From assembly GCA_034440615.1 (NCBI GenBank), contig JAOTOM010004342.1, forward strand, positions 204,587 to 268,586: a stretch of 64,000 nucleotides of DNA. The letters run 5' to 3'. The translations under genes and the position numbers were made by a program. Below, piece by piece: positions 24,099 to 37,725 of the stretch. Source of the stretch: Ashinkailepas kermadecensis (taxonomy: Eukaryota; Arthropoda; Thecostraca; Neolepadidae). The notes under the pieces were generated by a model. That model saw nothing but the letters and a program-made list of their open reading frames with translations, had not been told where the DNA came from and made no database searches. The first letter of the stretch is position 1; each line of letters starts with the position of its first letter.

Positions 24099-24364
24099 GC
24101 CCCGGTTCAGCGGCTGCATCCTGTCCTGATGTCGACCCGAAGGACCCGCAACTGGGCGACTGGAGGCGCCACCGGGCGTACTACCACAGCCCCCAGTGAG
24201 CCCACCGGTGACCCGACCCACCTGAGCCACCGGTGGCCCGCCATCTGAGTGCAGTGTGGCGGCCGGCCGTCCTGGCGGGAAACTTCCGGCGGGAACTCAT
24301 CAGCGATGGGTCGAGCGGCGCTTTTGGTGGGTGTCGACTGTACATCAGACCGTGGCAGCCGACT

Positions 24365-24833
24365 GGGTCTGGTGGCGGGAGTGGGTCTGGTGGCGGGAGT
24401 GGGTCTGGTGGCGGGAGTGGGTCTGGTGGCGGGAGTGGGTCTGGTGGCGGGAGTGGGTCTGGTGGCGGGAGTGGGTCTGGTGGCGGGAGTGGGTCTGGTG
24501 GCGGGAGTGGGTCTGGTGGCGGGAGTGGGTCTGGTGGCGGGAGTGGGTCTGGCGGTGGGAGTGGGTCTGGTGGCGGGAGTGGGTCTGGTGGCGGGAGTGG
24601 GTCTGGTGGCGGGAGTGGGTCTGGTGGCGGGAGTGGGTCTGGTGGTGGGAGTGGGTCTGGTGGCGGGAGTGGGTCTGGTGGCGGGAGTGGGTCTGGTGGC
24701 GGGAGTGGGTCTGGTGGTGGGAGTGGGTCTGGTGGCGGGAGTGGGTCTGGTGGCGGGAGTGGGTCTGGTGGCGGGAGTGGGTCTGGTGGCGGGAGTGGGT
24801 CTGGTGGCGGGAGTGGGTCTGGTGGCGGGAGTG
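24365..24833. repeat. 18 bp G-rich minisatellite, 26 copies, G-quadruplex-prone
   Basis: The unit GGGTCTGGTGGCGGGAGT is almost invariant, with rare GGTGGTGGG or GGCGGTGGG variants. The + strand carries dense GG and GGG runs able to form G-quadruplexes. Frames read (GSGGGS)n on + and (PLPPPD)n on -, up to 287 codons. Both are forced by the repeat. No promoter, splice site or conserved flank supports a protein. Confidence 0.97.
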
Positions 24834-24957
24834 CTGTCGACTGGGTCCGGTAGCGGGAGCTCTGCTCACTGTACGTTACCACGCTTCGGAGGACTTTCCC
24901 GCGTCCCCCCCCCCCTCTGTGGCGACCCTGACGGCGCCGGGTGCAGTCGCCGGCGAT

Positions 24958-25087
24958 GTTGGTTACACATGGCGCCATAGGTAGATGACGGGCGATGCGT
25001 TGACTGCCTCGGAAGTCGGCGGTGTTGGTTACACATGGCGCCATAGGTTAGATGACGGGCGATGCGTTGACTACCTCGGAAGTTGAA
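24958..25087. repeat. 65 bp tandem duplication
   Basis: GTTGGTTACACATGGCGCCA occurs at 24958 and 25023, and the copies continue through GATGACGGGCGATGCGTTGA with few changes. Confidence 0.93.
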
Positions 25088-26445
25088 CATGCAGCTCACT
25101 GAAACAACAATACGGCCGGGAAACGTCTTACCTATCTGTATGTTGGTCATGGCATACAGAACACAGCTTACAGCCGGCTTACCTTTTCAGCCTCGGGGCC
25201 TGTGGCTTCAACATGCTGACTGGCATTTCGAATGGGTGTGCTGAACATTATATTGTCTTCTGCGTGATGTTAGTCGTGGGTTGTGTTGTCGACGCTGGTT
25301 AGAGGTGGCTATTTTGGGGGCGTTTTTTGTCGCATTCCGTCTGCGGTTTCCGCGGCTGTGGCGTAACCTGTCGTTCTTTGTTCATTCCACACGAAATCCC
25401 CGCCAGATTTGGAGGATTCCGTCAGGAACCAGCAGACCGTAACACGGTGCGCATGCCCTGTCCTGTGTGGTTTCGTTCAAGATGACAACACTCGTGAGAC
25501 ACTGTGAGCAGACCACGATATAGGTACAGAAAGTTAGTAGATAATGTTGTGAAGGAAATACGATTGGGCTGAGTTGTACCTAAATATCTCCACGGATGTC
25601 TATACAAGCAACTGTGAGGTATTTTCGAGCTAAATTCGATACATAGCGACAGAAATGGCTGCGATAGCTCATTCTGTGTGGAACATGCCGGAATGTACCT
25701 GGCCTGGAAGCCACGGAAAATGCAAACTAACACGCGGAATAGTTGCGACAGAGAACGCATACTTTGCATCATGTCAACTTCCTTACGCACGCTGCATGTC
25801 CCCAGTATGGAGTTTCGTGCAGGTCACTGCCCTTGTGGGTCTTGCACCTGAACAGCCGACGTCACCAACACTGTGGCAGGCTGGCATAATTCAACTGCAC
25901 ACAATACAGTATGACCTGAATTTGGTGCTTTGAGCTTCAGCTACTCATAATGGCGGCACTTTGGAGATTTTGGAACATTACTCATTTTGACTCGTCTCCG
26001 ACCAACGACCTATGATAACCTGGTCCTGAAATTGTTCCAAGATATGCAAAACAGATGTGTAAGACGCAATTAAAAATTTTGTGTCTCGGTGTCTGCTCAT
26101 TCAGCCGCTTGCACGGAAATAAGGGTTCTCGAGAGCCCTCCCCTCCGGGTCTCGCGAGGGTCACATTGCTGAGCGACATGGAGTGGAGAGAGTAGTGCCG
26201 ATGCCAGTAAGAGTAAACAAAGGAGGGAAATTCTTGCTGCTGGACCCCTGGAATACCGAGACGTCTCCACCTCCACCGCCCGCAAGCATTACATTTTAGA
26301 CATGAAGGCCTAAGTGAGCTCGCTGTGGTCATGTGCAGGTTCGTCCGGCATCGCCTTTACAACTGAAGTTATACAACATCGAACTCTTGATGTTTGCACC
26401 ATGTGCCAGATGTTCGTGCCGATTGTTTTTCTTGTTGGAGCTTTC
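25088..26445. other. Unique sequence with a small dispersed repeat
   Basis: No gene recognised. GTCACCAACACTGTGGCAGG and the following ~25 bp (25860-25906) closely match 53287-53333, indicating a dispersed repeat. A + frame at 25655-25933 (92 codons) ends within it and resembles nothing known. Confidence 0.45.
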
Positions 26446-26600
26446 ACGATGCACCAACTGATTCCAGGCAACAACTGGCCGTTTGACCAACTGATTCCAG
26501 TTGCTGGACGCCCGTTGCTGGACGCCCGAGCAAACGGCCAGTTTGTCAACAGAACGGCCGTTTGCACCAACTGATTCCAGGTCAAACGGCCAGTTGCTCA
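26446..26600. repeat. Complex direct and inverted repeat cluster
   Basis: CCAACTGATTCCAG occurs at 26454, 26487 and 26567. A perfect 17 bp inverted pair, CAACTGGCCGTTTGACC (26471-26487) and its complement (26580-26596), flanks GTTGCTGGACGCCC repeats. It may be a small fold-back element. Confidence 0.85.
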
Positions 26601-27165
26601 CGCAGATTGGTAGTGGCGGCGAGAAGCAGCAGGACGACACAGAGCATTTCGGTTGAGAGAGCAGAGCTCTATCCCTGGACTCCCTCCTTTTCGAGTCGTT
26701 TTTTCCTCGAATATTTCCAACACAGGATGCAGTTGGTGAAAAGGCGAGGTCATGCCACGGCACAACCCTGACGAATATACCCGACGGGGCACATGCGCCA
26801 TGCACCGCCGCCAGGCACCACCGCTTCGTGGTAGTGCCTCCTCGGTGCAGCCTTGGTGCTTTCTCGGTGCAGCCGTGGTGCCCGCTCGGTGCGGCAGTGT
26901 CCGCTTGGTGCGGTACTTGTGACTTGATGATCTAAATAGTCCATCAAGTCCATCAAGCTTTCGGCCTATCTGGCTTCTGTCATTTTGTCTGTAAAAAATT
27001 GGAAACATTTTGTGCAACCAACTCTCTGGGTGCCTGCCACCACACAACATTATGTTTCCTCATCAATGTGCCTACATGCCTAGTCACTGTACGGAGAGCA
27101 CCTTCTTCGATGCTGTGCACTTCGATGCTTCGATCGAATAAGATTGAACGGCGACAAAAGGCGAA
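26601..27165. other. Unique sequence with a weak ~21 bp repeat
   Basis: Diverged TCGGTGCAGCCTTGGTGC-like units at 26840-26912. Nothing else recognised. Confidence 0.45.
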
Positions 27166-28160
27166 CTTTCAACCATCATATCAACGGACTTGTGTAAAGC
27201 CTTTGACGGCATCGACCACGGTGTCCTCCTTCAAAAACTCCGATGGTGCGGCATCAACCCCACATGGTTTCGTAGCTACCTGGGTGGCCGGGGGCAGATG
27301 ATGAGAGAGGGATGGGAGACCCGTCCCGTCACTCACGGTGTCCCCCAGGGCTCCATAGCCTGCTTGCTCTTCAGCTTCTTCACCAAGGACCTTCCCTGTT
27401 ACTTTCCCGAACATCACCGTATCTCGTACGCTAATGACGTCCAGTTGCTTGAGCACGCTGTTCGGATCAGGATAATCTGCAGAGTCACACAACCTGCTTA
27501 GACCACTAACTCAAAATTATTCCGACATGGTGTCAGTCAAACTCACTCAAGATGAGACCTAACAAAACGGACATCATTGTCACTGGCCCTCAACAAAACA
27601 TAGAACAGCTGTACATAGATTTCCAGTTTAATATTTAAAGTGTCAAACCATCACTGGCCGTCCAGCTGCCAGGCACACCCCACAGGCCGCCCGGAGATGC
27701 AACTGCCTGCTCATCTCGCTCTCCTTGCTCCGTCACCACTTCACGGAGGGCACTCAACTTGCTGATGCAATCCCACGACATTTCGCATATCACTTACAGC
27801 ATTTCGATCAGGGGAGGAGCATCCAAGGGCCATCTACAGAGTACAAACAAAACGTATGAACTTCGCAGTCAGGATTGTCCCGGGAGCACGTCGCTGGGAA
27901 CACTTCGGTCCGGCTTTGGAGTCCCTGGGGTGGCGCAGAATCGAGCGCATGCTGGAAAGGCGGGATACCACCAAAGTATTTAAGGTGTTCGACAGCGGGT
28001 CGATCCCCCAGGCTCTACATGAAATGTTTTCGAGCCCGCTCCGAGGTGTCGCGGCTCGTGGCCCAATCGGCCAGCGCCCTTGAGCTGCCGAGACGACGGC
28101 GGGCATGCACGCAGAGGAGTGTTAGATTCCCGGCTGCTGCCTCTTGGAACTAGTTCCCTC
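27166..28160 (+). pseudogene. Decayed non-LTR retrotransposon reverse transcriptase (CR1/Jockey-like)
   Basis: The first block (27178-27501) reads STDLCKAFDGIDHGVLLQKL, then a WFRSYLGGR-type segment, GVPQGS and ISYANDVQLL. These are the ordered RT motifs of CR1/Jockey-type elements (DLSKAFD, GVPQGS, YADD). A TAG ends it. Another frame then carries NKTDIIVTGPQQN near 27557-27595, and a third (about 27856-28153) carries NFAVRIVPGARRWEHFGPAL and ESLGW, the thumb/C-terminal signature. The catalytic tetrad is YAND, so one metal-binding aspartate is lost. Stops and frame changes separate the parts, so it is dead. No endonuclease domain or 3' tail was recognised. Confidence 0.85.
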
Positions 28161-29001
28161 CGGCCGCCTCGGCCTGCCGCTCCAGGTCAGCTTTTAAGTC
28201 GGCTGTGCAGATGAAATAATGTGTCTTGTCGTTTTAGGTAATGCACCAGGTATTTCTACTGGCTAATCCAGATAATACAGGTATGAATCGCTCAGGTAAT
28301 CTCCGTGGTCGGATCCTTGTACGGATCATTACAAAAAGCAATCGAATCTTAATTGTAACACAAAATATCGAAAAAGAGATCGATTTAAATCATACAAAGC
28401 TAAACTATGCAACAAACTTACAATTTAGCCGGTTAAGTAGCAACATTGCAACTACAATACAACATCATGTGATAGTTAGTATTGCAATGCATATGAAGCT
28501 GAGGGGACGCCCGAAAAAAAATCCATATCAGATTAACCAGACATGGACCACCGATTTTTCCTCCTTGTCAGTGCAATAATGAGCCGAAGTATCTGACAAG
28601 ATTGCAATTTCGCCAGTCAAGTGCTGATGCAACTGCCACCAGTGCATCACCACGTGATAGGCAATGTGTCAATGCGTATTGAACTGAGTGGACATCGGGA
28701 GGAATCTTTAATCCAGGTAACAAGAGTAGGATGAAAGCAAACATTTTCACTCAATTCCACTCAATTTCCGATGGAGACATGCATGCTCCGGTGCCGGTGA
28801 TTTTCCCTCATGAGCACTTGGTACCACAACATATTTTTGTGGGCGTTTAGTGGGTAGCATTGAAGAACGCGAATACCATAGTATGGAAGAAACTTCGCAT
28901 GTCCATCTTCAGATCTTCCCGACTTCATGCGGCCCTGCTCGTGTGTGCGCGTGTAGATTGTAATTTGCGGGTGACCGTGCGTCAATAACAAGGTGGCCAA
29001 G
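28161..29001. other. Unique sequence
   Basis: AT-leaning, with no recognised gene. Confidence 0.4.
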
Positions 29002-29173
29002 GTGGGGACGAGTGGTCTAGGGGTAAGATGCTCGTCTCGCAATCGAAAGGTTGTGGGTTCGAATCTCACCTGTCGCTACTCTTAAGCCCGCGACCAATCG
29101 GCGTGAGAGATTGGCGACGCTATATGACTCAACGGTCGACGTGTCGTAAAACCAATAACCAACCAACCAACCA
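29002..29173 (+). mobile_element. tRNA-derived SINE with (AACC)n tail
   Basis: The head resembles a tRNA: an A-box-like AGTGGTCTAGGGG (29021-29033), a B box GGTTCGAATCTC (about 29056-29067) and a foldable T arm GTGGG-TTCGAAT-CTCAC. The anticodon stem does not pair well, so it is not a tRNA gene. The body includes GCGACCAATCGGCGTGAGAG and the end is CCAATAACCAACCAACCAAC. The head is 44/50 identical to the copy near 50.5 kb across GTCTC through CTACTCTT. The minus-strand peptide RFEPTTFRLRDEHLTPRP is simply this SINE read backwards. Confidence 0.85.
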
Positions 29174-31547
<2,374 letters not shown>

Positions 31548-31706
31548 CAAGTTAGCCGGGTAGTCACTGGCGCATAGTCCCATTCACAAGTTAGCCGGGT
31601 AGTCACTGGCGCATAGTCCCATTACCAGCTAGCCGCGTAGTCACTGGCGCATAGTCCCATTCACAAGTTAGTCGGGTAGTCAATGATGTATTGTCCCATT
31701 CACCAG
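31548..31706. repeat. 39 bp minisatellite, 4 copies
   Basis: Units start CAAGTTAGCCGGGTAGTCAC and continue TGGCGCATAGTCCCATTCA. The copies at 31548 and 31587 are nearly identical; the later two are diverged. Confidence 0.93.
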
Positions 31707-32739
31707 TTCGCATTTCCCATTGCCTCGGCATTATTTTTATGGAGATTGAAAGATTTGGATTATTGGATTGGACCCTATTGGAGCAAATTGTAGCGTCTTC
31801 CAAGCCAAAGCTTATTAGACGAGGCCAGGTTTGGACGCTCGTGTGCTTTTGGCATTGCCGGTGCAACACCAAACAAATTATTGGTGTTGCCATGCAACAC
31901 CAATATTTGTATTTCCCTCCTAAATGTCACCGAGTACTGGTATTTACTTCTTGAATTTGGACAGAGTACCGAACTCCTTTAAAAAAAAGAGACAAATGTT
32001 GCTCAATTTGTCAACGTACAACATATTTTCTTCATTGATGGAAACACCTATGTGTGTGTAGTTGGGATGTTGGGCGCGTCAGCTGCTTCGGCTACATTGC
32101 GCCCATGACTAATATGTTAGAAGTACATCAGGTCATAAAACAAGGTATAGAAAAGCGATGACAGAGAATGCGATTAAAATACAAAAACAATCAGAACGAA
32201 CAAAAGCAATGGAGATGAGACGTAATTCAATAGGTCTAAACCATGTCAATTGTGTTCTAAGCGAAGACATTGAAAGGCACAGTTAACTGTGCTACACAGG
32301 AGGAATGGGGGGGGGGCTACCATGACCTACAGTCGCTGGGACATACACCACGTGCACTTCGATGAAGTTGAGTAATCGCATTACGTCCGAAATATCCACG
32401 TTGGGGAGCTCGCCCAAGTGCATGAAATCAGTTAATGTTCGACGTCATGCGCCGTCTCCGCGTATGTTTTGTTGGCACGGCCCCATAGGCTTTGCATCGG
32501 CTTCCGTTTTTTCCTGTTAAAAATGACTGTTAGTGTGGTATATATTGCCCGATGCGCAGTCAACACAATGCCACCCATTCCCTTCGATGTTTCCGAGCCA
32601 TGGGAAACGTTTTTAGTTCTGCTGATGCAACACTGCCAACTTTCACGATTTGGCATTCAGCGTACGCCGTTGTGTGACAGGAAGGTGGTCGAAACACATG
32701 TTGACAACACCAACAATTCTCCGAATCCTCACCTACGGA
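31707..32739. other. Unique sequence upstream of the Ahr CpG island
   Basis: No gene recognised. A G-run of about ten lies at 32307-32317. A distal promoter role is possible but nothing specific is visible. Confidence 0.4.
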
Positions 32740-33417
32740 TGAGGCCGTGCCGTTTGGAGGCAGTTCGGCACACAACGCGCGGCGATTCCCGAGCCGCAGT
32801 GGCATCGACAACAATGCGGCCGGGGGCCGGCCGCCGTCTTTCTCCTGCCGCCCCAGGGACGATGTCGGTCCCCTGGCCGGGACCAGCGCCCGGGGCGGGG
32901 GGGGCGACCGCCAGCTGACGCCATCGGTATCGATTCTCGGCGGCCGCGCCGGCAGGCCGGCCAGCGCCCCGCCGGCCGCCGCGCGGCCGCCGGCCGGTAC
33001 GCGGCCGGGTCACCTGGCCGCGCCAGGGTCAAGGTCGGCGGCGGCCCCGTGACCGGGTCAGGCGGCGGACGGCGCGGACGGCCGCCGCCATAGCTGCCCG
33101 GCGCGCCGCGGCGCGCCGCCGCCGGTGTCGGCGGCCGACGCCGCTCATTGGCGCGCGCCGCGCCGTGGGCGGGGCCTCGGCTGGCCCGTCTCTCCACGCG
33201 GCGCTCTATCAATCACCGGCGAGCGGCGCGACCGGGAGGTGCACGCAGGAGCCGGGCGGGCCAGTGACGCGCGCGTGAGCCGAGTGAGCGCGAGCCGAAC
33301 ATGCGGGCCGGCGTCGATCAGTGCTGACACGGTGCGACCGACCGACCGACCAGCTCCGCCCACCACAGGACTCGCTACCGCGGCGGGCAGAGTACAGTGC
33401 GTGGCCCGGCGGTGGGC

Positions 33418-33491
33418 ATGTTGAGCCACTGCAACATGAACCCCATCGGAACGGTGTACGCCACCAAGCGACGCAGACGCAACGGCAAGAG
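33418..33491 (+). CDS. Ahr: First coding exon of an aryl hydrocarbon receptor (AhR/Spineless) homologue
   Basis: AhR/Spineless is a bHLH-PAS transcription factor that pairs with ARNT/Tango and binds GCGTG-type sites. The frame reads MLSHCNMNP, then IGTVYATKRRRRNGK, then two bases AG, followed directly by GTGAGT at 33492-33497. The GTVYATKRRRRNGK block is the basic N-terminal stretch that precedes the bHLH in arthropod Spineless/AhR proteins, as I recall them. There the next residue is serine, which fits AG plus C or T from exon 2 (phase 2 intron). An in-frame TGA at 33325-33327 makes 33418 the first possible ATG. A second ATG at 33436 has A at -3 and gives MNPIGTVY. The exon is only about 24 codons and sits in a CpG island. 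The bHLH, PAS and transactivation regions must lie in later exons, which I could not find here. The family call is fairly sure; orthology and start choice are less so. Confidence 0.82.
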
Positions 33492-33497
33492 GTGAGT
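33492..33497 (+). other. Splice donor of the Ahr first coding exon
   Basis: The sequence AAGAG|GTGAGT is close to the consensus 5' splice site. It interrupts the frame after two bases (AG), which predicts a serine or arginine codon completed by the next exon. No matching acceptor with a SNPSKRHRERLN-type continuation was seen downstream, so the intron probably extends beyond position 64000. Confidence 0.75.
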
Positions 33498-33710
33498 GTC
33501 GCGGGCCGCCGGCCGCCACCTGCCCCGCCGGCCGCCACCTGCCCCGCCGGCCGCCGTCGGCGCCGTCGATGTGGGCGCCGTTGTCGGCGCCGGTCGGCCG
33601 GCTGGTCGGCCGGCTGGTCGGCCCTCCCGGGAGCCCCCCGGGCAGCCGAGTGTCGGCAAATTTCCGGCCGTTCTCCTCGATCCGCTCCCAATGCAAACGC
33701 TCTGAACAGC

Positions 33711-34009
33711 GTTTCAGTGCGGTCAGTTGCGGTTAAGCAACTCGAATCGCCACCGTCCTGTGTCCCGTCGTCTGTTCAGCAGATGCGAAGACAGTTTCAG
33801 ATGCCAAGTGCGTTGCATGCGCATTTCACACGCCTTTGAAGTGCCTCATCCTTGATGAGCGATACATGTATGGAAGATTAAGATAGTTGAAATAAACCTC
33901 TCACCTTCCACCGGGAGGCAAGTCCTCCCGCGTGATGACTAGCTAGAGGTGCCTGGTGTTGCCTGAAGTGCCTATCCTGGCCAACCGTGGTGTCTAGGGA
34001 GGTTCCTGT
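33711..34009 (+). other. Start of the presumed Ahr first intron
   Basis: Unique sequence downstream of the CpG island, with no acceptor leading into a bHLH-like frame. Confidence 0.4.
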
Positions 34010-34485
34010 GATCCCATGTCCAGGGAGGCTACGTCAGATAGCCGGGATGTCCGACATTTTGTGGTCCTAACGTTGTATGGTCCTATACCCGAGGAGGCTC
34101 CTATGGACCTATGTTCAGGTAGGCTACGTCAGGTAGCCGGGATATCCCACATACTCTGGTCCTACCGTCCTATGATCATAAGTCCATGTAGGCCACGTCA
34201 GGCAGCCGGGATGTCCGACTTTCTGTGGTCCTACCTCCTATGATCATATGCCCGAGGAGGCTGTCATGGATCCATGTCCAGGGAGGCCATGTTAGGTAGC
34301 CGGGATGTCCGACATTCTGTGGTCCTACCGTCTTATGATCCTATGCCCAGGGACTTTACGTCAGGCAGCCGGGATATCGGACATTCTGTGGTCCTACTGT
34401 CCTATGATCCTAAGTCCATGTAGGCTACGTCAGGCAGCCGGGATGTCCGACATTCTGTGGTCCTACCGTCCTATGATCCTATGCC
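34010..34485. repeat. ~69/95 bp minisatellite, about 6 units
   Basis: AGCCGGGATGTCCGACATTC then TGTGGTCCTACCGTCCTATG recurs. GCCGGG landmarks lie at 34041, 34137, 34205, 34299, 34368 and 34437, so units are about 69 bp, two of them lengthened by about 26 bp containing CCCGAGGAGGCT. Confidence 0.9.
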
Positions 34486-35030
34486 GGTTAGTTGTGATTT
34501 GCCTGGTCAGTTTGTTGCGCGGCCGCGACAGCCGACTCCCGGACAGTTTGTTGGTGCAGAGCCCTGATTGGACGTCCTGATTATCCGGTGCAAGGCGGCC
34601 AACGTTTGCCAGCTGTTGGCGTATTTACTCCACCACTCAGAGAAGGCATCAATCACGACAAGTCCAGTGGAGTGGTCAGCAAATTGTTGTACTTCAGGCA
34701 ACAAACACTGACAAATTCCTATCGTCCCAGTTGACTACGTTTTGTATTCGTTCAACATTTGCCAATGAATGAAATTCAAATAGCAATAGGTACAAAATAA
34801 CGTTGATTGATTTACCTGACTACAATTGAAATACACCTACACGGCTTACGGTCGCCGCACAGGCATGATTGCCATGTACGTTCAAATATTGACAATAACG
34901 AGGGCTTACACGGGCAAGCACGCCGTTGAACATCTATTGATAATGGCACTTCCACATGCATGAGTGCTCTATGCTGGCGACGAAATGACTTTGCGATTAA
35001 TAATTGCTGTATGTACCGCGCGAACGGGAC
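34486..35030. other. Unique sequence
   Basis: No gene recognised. Confidence 0.4.
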
Positions 35031-35450
35031 TTCGCCACGACTGATACTTCCCGAAACCGCGCGAGTGGCGCTGTGCCCCGGCTGATTCTTCCCGAAACCG
35101 CGCGAATGGGTCTGCGCCCCGACCGGTGCCTCCCGAAACCCCGAGGCCGGCCGCTGCCCCGTGGCCACGAGGCAGTCGAAAACGCCACCTCAGGCTGGCA
35201 TCCGACCATCCAGCGTAATCGGCAAGGAAGTGGAAGGGGGGAAAGCTGGGTGGACTGGCAGCCGAAAACGCCAAGGTGGCCTCAGCGTAATCGGCAAGGA
35301 AGCTGGAAGAGGTGGACATGGGAGCTGCCGGCTGGGCACTGGCAGCCGAAAACGCCACCTCAGGCTGGCGTCCGACCATCCAGCGTAATCGGCAAGGAAG
35401 CTGGAAGAGGTGGACATGGCAGCTGCCGGCTGGGCACTGGCAGCGCAGCC
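35031..35450. repeat. Imperfect repeats: ~50 bp CTTCCCGAAACCGCGCGA units, then ~85-98 bp units
   Basis: The first part repeats TTCCCGAAACCGCGCGA (about 35047-35140). The second repeats GCAGCCGAAAACGCCACCTC, CAGCGTAATCGGCAAGGAAG and GAGCTGCCGGCTGGGCACTG, in about three copies of unequal length. Confidence 0.85.
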
Positions 35451-36208
35451 TGTGCCGATCAGTTTCGGTGCAGAGCGATCGTGTTTCATCATCACCTGTG
35501 GTGAAGCACTGATCGTACTCGGCACAACCCAGCGGGTCGAAGGTGCGAGCCGGACTTCTCTCAACGAATACTGGCCGCTACAAAGTTCGCCTTAGCCGAC
35601 TTCAGTTGCCAACATTGGTCTCGTTGTGGTTATTGCAGTTGAGTTTTGCTTCGATGGGAGGGGAAGATGAACTGTTCGGTCTGTAACAGCGTACAGCGCG
35701 CCGTATTTTCCGATCTGTTGTGGCTGATTTTCAGGCCGAAATGGTGGCTCTAGTGATGTACGGTGTGCTGGCTGATAGGCTGCGCTTAGTTAGTTCGGCG
35801 GACGCCCGACGGGTTAATGGCGACGTCGATAAGCTGACGGTGACGATCGACAGGCTGACGGTGACGTCAGACAGGCTGACGGTGACGTAGTGGCTGATAC
35901 TTCCCACAAACTTGCCACTCCGTGCTCGACACTGCTGGTGAATGGCGTCATGCCTGCATTTTTCGACCCAACCATGAGTTATGTGGTCTGGCGTTTGCTT
36001 GACGGAGCTCGAACGTGATTCGCGTTGACTTACGTGTTCAACACCGTCCCGGTTTCCCTTCATCCTGGGAGGAGCAAGCGTGTCTCGTGCGAACTGTGTG
36101 GCCGTCACAACCCAGCTGGAACGGCTCCCCAGGCGAGCCTTGCATGCGCGCAGTCGACCAACGAACCGGCCACCACACCGCCCAATACGACACACCGACC
36201 AGCACCTG
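35451..36208. other. Mostly unique sequence with a 24 bp x3 repeat
   Basis: Three GACAGGCTGACGGTGACGT-type units lie at 35823-35890. The remainder is unrecognised. Confidence 0.5.
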
Positions 36209-36404
36209 CTACCACATCGGCTACCACATCGGCTACCACATCGGCTACCACATCGGCTACCACATCGGCTACCACATCGGCTACCACATCGGCTACCACA
36301 TCGGCTACCACATCGGCTACCACATCGGCTACCACATCAGCTACCACATCGGCTACCACATCGGCTACCACATCGGCTACCACATCGGCTGCCACATCGG
36401 CAGA
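36209..36404. repeat. 12 bp repeat (CTACCACATCGG), about 16 copies
   Basis: Nearly perfect 12 bp units, giving open TSATTSAT, HRLPHRLP and GYHIGYHI frames on + and a VADVVADV frame on -. The + frame continues across the GA tract to give a 400-codon ORF that I judge an artefact. Confidence 0.97.
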
Positions 36405-36562
36405 GCGTCGCACGGCTCGGCCTCGGCAAACACGCCGCCGCCGCCTCCGAGCGCGCCAACACCGCGCGAAGTTGGCGCCAAACCTGTGGCGGGCGTCACT
36501 GCGGCACACGCGTCACCCGACGTGCCAACCCGCGGCCAATGTATCGCACTGTGCCACTTGCT

Positions 36563-36799
<237 letters not shown>

Positions 36800-36968
36800 A
36801 GTGTCTCCCACTGTGGCCAATGTCTCCCACTGTGGCCAATGTCTCCCACTGTGGCCAATGTCTCACAATGTGGCCAATGTCTCACACTGTGGCCAATGTC
36901 TCCCACTGTGGCCAATGTCTCACAATGTGGCCAATGTCTCACACTGTGGCCAATGTCTCACACTCTGT
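36800..36968. repeat. 19 bp minisatellite, about 9 copies
   Basis: TCTCCCACTGTGGCCAATG units with TCTCACAATG and TCTCACACTG variants, abutting the GA run. Confidence 0.95.
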
Positions 36969-37490
36969 CTGAGCAGCTGGCGAGTCGGGGCGACAAGGTC
37001 GAGGGAATCGAGTTGTGTTTGCAGCCGTGGCGGTGGTGACAGAACGGCACGAGACTTCATCCGATCCGGTCCGGTCCGAGCCGGTCCGAGCCGGTCCCAG
37101 CCCGAGCCGGCCGGCCCGGCACGCGCTCAGCTGCGGACGCGACCTCAACGTCCAACAAACCGCAAAGGCCGCGCTCGCCGCACGGTGACACACTGGCGCG
37201 GTCGGCGACGACCCTGACATTGGTGGCGTCTTCGCAGACGCGTCCCTGGCCCAGATGACGTGCGTCAGAGACGATCCCGGCCCCGGTGGCGTCCTGTTGG
37301 GCACGATCCTGCTCCTGGGGACGCTCCCGACCCTGATCGATGTCCCGCCGGGGACGATGCTCCCGATTCTGGAGATGCCTTGTCGGAGAAACATCCAGCT
37401 CGGCGACGACGTCCCTGACGCTGAACCAGGTCCGTGTCATACCTGCCAGGCGGGGTGGGGTGTCTCTTCTCTGGTGTCACTGAACGAAGC
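36969..37490. other. GC-rich unique sequence between two GA tracts
   Basis: Includes a GGTCCGAGCCGGTCC run at 37070-37100 and GC-rich DNA to about 37400. No gene recognised despite open frames on both strands. Confidence 0.4.
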
Positions 37491-37671
<181 letters not shown>

Positions 37672-37725
37672 AGAGAGGACGAATGTGAACACCCAAAATG
37701 CTATCAGAGTCGCACATCATGCTGC

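Larger units (their letters stand above)
32740..33710 (+). promoter_or_regulatory. CpG island and presumed promoter/5' UTR of the Ahr exon
   Basis: About 1 kb is strongly GC-rich with very frequent CG dinucleotides, in contrast to AT-rich flanks. It contains the Ahr first coding exon and its GTGAGT donor near its 3' side. An initiator-like TCAGTG occurs at 33318-33323, about 100 bp upstream of the ATG. A short CCGA run (33336-33351) and an 18 bp palindrome of two GGCGCGCC sites (33100-33117) are also present. No TATA box is evident. Promoter function is inferred from composition and the adjacent exon. The transcription start is unknown. Long open frames on both strands here reflect GC-rich composition. 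Confidence 0.6.

Noticed and set aside
24181..25044. 287-codon proline-rich ORF (PLPPPD repeats)
   Set aside because: Product of the 18 bp array read on the minus strand. Its N-terminal part comes from a 65 bp duplication, with no gene context.
28761..29069. Minus-strand ORF with RFEPTTFRLRDEHLTPRP
   Set aside because: Reverse translation of the SINE head, a common false peptide in databases.
29002..29085. Genuine tRNA gene
   Set aside because: The T arm folds but the anticodon stem and acceptor stem do not, and it continues into a SINE body and tail.
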